From the NCBI GenBank assembly GCA_038496445.1, contig JALMLS010000005.1, positions 62,001-126,000 on the forward strand: a stretch of DNA of 64,000 nt, given 5' to 3'. A program made the translations under genes and the position numbers. The notes below the pieces were generated by a model. That model was not told the DNA's origin. It saw only the letters and a list, made by a program, of their open reading frames with translations, and did not search any database. The first letter of the stretch is position 1. Each line of letters begins with the position of its first letter. Source of the stretch: Trichosphaerium sp. ATCC 40318 (Eukaryota; Discosea; Flabellinia; Trichosidae). Shown here piece by piece: positions 61,531 to 64,000 of the stretch.

Positions 61531-61806
61531 TGTTAACTTGGTAGTATCGGTAAAAAAAGTTGATTTGACGGGTGCTGACTATTTAATTGTGTACTTTTTC
61601 CTTTTGAGGAGGCTTTGGCGCTTTCTTACTCCTCTCAGTTGGTCTTACTCACTTCCTAGCTTTCAAGCCTTCTCAAATCGAACGCTTACACAAGGTTTCG
61701 TTCACGTCAAACCTTTTTTGATAGGGAGAACAAAAGGTATAAAATTAATACGTTTGTTGGTAAAAAGCAAGTAATGTCATTTGCCTGTCTTTCTTTATTT
61801 GTGATT

Positions 61807-64000
61807 TTAGTCAAAATCAGCAAACACAGGCCTGTGATCGCTTACGCGATGTTGCCTGCTACTCCAAGCATCGGTGTTGTCCGAATACTTATTGTAAAGA
61901 TCGTGCATTATACCACAATCTCTCACACGCTTAGCTAGACCATCGCTTACGAATATATGATCAAGCAACACACGCTTGCGTGGTATTTTATCAATAAAAT
62001 CATTAAATTCTATTGACCATTGATCTTCTCGGTCAATGTACCTTGTCCTGATGAGGAGAGGTCTAATATGGAGATTAGTTTAGCTACAATCTTGTACTTC
62101 AAAAAAACAAATCGTACGTCAACACTTTTGTGCCATAGAAAGGACTACCAAGTAGGGAATCAACACTATCAAAGAGGAGATAGTTTTCTTCAAAATAATC
62201 CATCCCTGGGCCATCATTCATATCTCCAGAACAACAAACGAGAGCGTCTAAAACAAGTGTTAACAAGTGTTGGCGTTTGGTGAAGGGGATCATCACACGA
62301 GTTTTTATCGCGTACCTTTGTCATCAGCAAAAAGGATTAAGTCCATCATTTTACGAGTGCGTAAACACTCAGCATGAATTCTACGTCTGTTTTTAACCGC
62401 TTTCTTGATGAACTTCATCTTCTTCTCTTCTTCTGTTGAGTTCCATAATTTCTTTCCAGAATGTATGTACTTAGACTAAAGATTGTTAACGGTAACATTG
62501 GAATAAAATGAATAACTACTAAGCACTGTACCTTAGTATGCAACGCTACAAAGTGGATGGGCTTCTTCTGAGCATCAACATCTACGTACTGGCACCATAA
62601 AGTTAACATCAAGCAGAGTATGCGAGTACTACGTAAAAAATATAGCTCTACAAATTTTAACGTACATCACCACTTAAAACCAAGGGTTTCCTGGTAAATT
62701 CGTAATCTTCAATTACAAATGTTCCAGAAACATCAAACTTCCACTTTTGAGCCAAGAAATTATTTGCGTTAACGTTCAGGTGTGGATTTTTAATAGGGCC
62801 ATCTTTTTTCACTAGAAAGTAAATACGTTGTTGCCCGCCATCTAATCCACTAAAAGAACATTAAAAATCCTCAAAGTAAAACATTTTGAAGTGTCAAAAT
62901 GTCATACCCAAATGTGTCAAAATTATCATCCAAAAATGTCTATTGACCAAAAAATTAAGTCAACACAACAAAATCCCTTTACTCCCTCACCTTAACAAAA
63001 AGCTGCATTTGCGATAGCAATTCAGGTCCTACAAAAATATTAGTCCAAATCAAAGGTGAGAATAATTTACTACGTTACCTTCTTCAATAGCAAGAACATC
63101 TGGATCCATGTCTTTGATTACCTAAATTATATATTTAGTGTCTATTTACATAACAACCAAATGCTTTTTGGTAACTACGTACGCTTCCAATTTGCTTGCA
63201 TAATTTTGGAATATCAGTTAACTTTCAAAAAAAAACACGTGAGCAACAAGTAACGTTTGAGAAGCGATAGACTTACTCCTTCTTTGACCTTTATTTTTTT
63301 TTGAAAGTTAGCCACTACTAATGATGCTACGAACTTACCTTATCCTTCAGGAACGCGTTAGGACCAGAAAAAAAATGAGACATCCTATTTTAAGCGTAAG
63401 AGAAAGAAATAAAGATCCTCGCTTTAATTTTTTATGAATTCCAGTCTGCTTACCATTCAATATTCCAGTTGGCATAACTAGTTGCATAAGAAAGACGTGA
63501 GTATTAATAAAGAGATAAAGTACAAATTACCGAAATTGGTGTTCAGTCTTATTCTTTTCCATCTTACGCTCCCATTTAACCTTCATTTTTTGAAACATAC
63601 TGTCTTGCTCAATATCTGAGCCTTGAACTACAAGTTTTTTAATCAGAGAAGATAAAAATTAGATCGCTCTGTACCAACAGCTGCAGTGGCTTCATATTTA
63701 GTAAGTTTTACGAATCTGTCTTTACCAGCGCCCTTTGGCTGATGTAAATGGCAATCTTAACCGACAAGTTTACCTCAGATTCGTGAAGTAGCCCACCAAA
63801 CTGTTGAGCGAGTCTATGAACCCTTCTACGCTCTGCAGACGTTAAATCCTACAATTAATTAAAAACGCTGTTTTTTGCTCAACTTACCTTGGAGAACGCC
63901 AATTCAGTCTGTTTATCATCATTACAGAACGCTTGAGTTTTATTAAACCGCAAACACGAAATTCTAAAACAAGGCCTTACTGTTAATAGATGTCCAAAAC
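61807..64000 (-). CDS. R3H domain plus endonuclease/exonuclease/phosphatase protein (5' end off window)
   Basis: The gene enters from the right edge. The first visible part (63,750-63,960) reads LTSAERRRVHRLAQQFGGLL with HES following, an R3H single-stranded nucleic-acid-binding motif. A charged stretch (MFQKMKVKWERKMEKNKTEH) leads to the EEP catalytic domain: YANWNIEWM (strand 1 Asn), DMDPDVLAIEE (metal-binding Glu), PIHFVALHTK, CCSGDMNDGPGMDYFEENY (SGDxND), RVLLDHIFVSDGLAKRV and finally SDHRPVFADFD with the catalytic His. The stop is at 61807-61809. All metal and catalytic residues appear intact, so nuclease or phosphodiesterase activity is likely. The substrate is unknown; the R3H domain favours an RNA or DNA role. 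The start codon lies outside the window. Confidence 0.75.

Overview
This window is nuclear DNA from an intron-dense, AT-rich unicellular eukaryote. Almost every gene is broken by introns of about 40-70 nt, usually with GTACGT, GTACGC or GTAAGT donors and TAG or CAG acceptors. Many introns also carry a CACGTG(A) hexamer. The gene mix (LRR-Roc-COR protein, VIT/vWA/DUF2135 protein, palmitoyl-protein thioesterase, D123-family ATP-grasp, ceramide synthase, repeat-plus-nuclease protein, ACC-deaminase-like enzyme) suggests a free-living protist, possibly an amoeba of the Amoebozoa or Heterolobosea. I cannot fix the lineage from sequence alone. Single-exon open frames badly understate the genes, so models here were assembled by joining exons whose splice phases agree. 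Exon edges are approximate unless stated.

Layout. 0-1.6 kb: no gene; a pair of 45-nt inverted repeats flanks about 1 kb. 1.6-8.3 kb (minus strand): an unrecognised membrane protein, PPT1-like thioesterase, MoaA/MOCS1A molybdopterin enzyme, and a BAR-domain protein with a proline-rich tail. 8.9-12.8 kb (plus): a large helical or TPR-like protein. 13.0-17.3 kb (minus): a candidate F-box/Ras-like fusion and a repeat protein ending in a PD-(D/E)XK-like domain. 17.4-21.3 kb (plus): D123-family protein with a CaaX end, a MORN_2 gene remnant, and an MFS transporter. 21.5-24.5 kb: poorly resolved. 24.8-26.6 kb (minus): ceramide synthase. 27.5-29.7 kb (plus): ACC deaminase/D-cysteine desulfhydrase-like enzyme and a small secreted cysteine-rich protein. 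30.3-32.0 kb (minus): RFC3; 32.1-35.2 kb (plus): UTP4/cirhin. 35.9-39.1 kb (plus): Roco protein. 39.7-46.3 kb (minus): RNA polymerase III largest subunit. 46.4-50.2 kb (plus): FkbM-type methyltransferase, a frameshifted F-box/MORN_2 gene, and a ZNG1/CBWD GTPase. 50.5-64 kb (minus): a 72-residue protein, a secreted cysteine-rich protein, an unrecognised gene, a large VIT-vWA-LFG-repeat-DUF2135 protein, a cathepsin D-like protease, and an R3H plus endonuclease/exonuclease/phosphatase protein that runs off the right edge.

The genes are mostly unrelated housekeeping and signalling functions packed closely; I see no operon or biosynthetic cluster. Several head-to-head pairs (RFC3/UTP4, RPC1/FkbM, repeat-nuclease/D123) start within about 90-130 bp of each other and probably share promoters. 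No tRNA, rRNA, CRISPR array or complete autonomous transposon was recognised.
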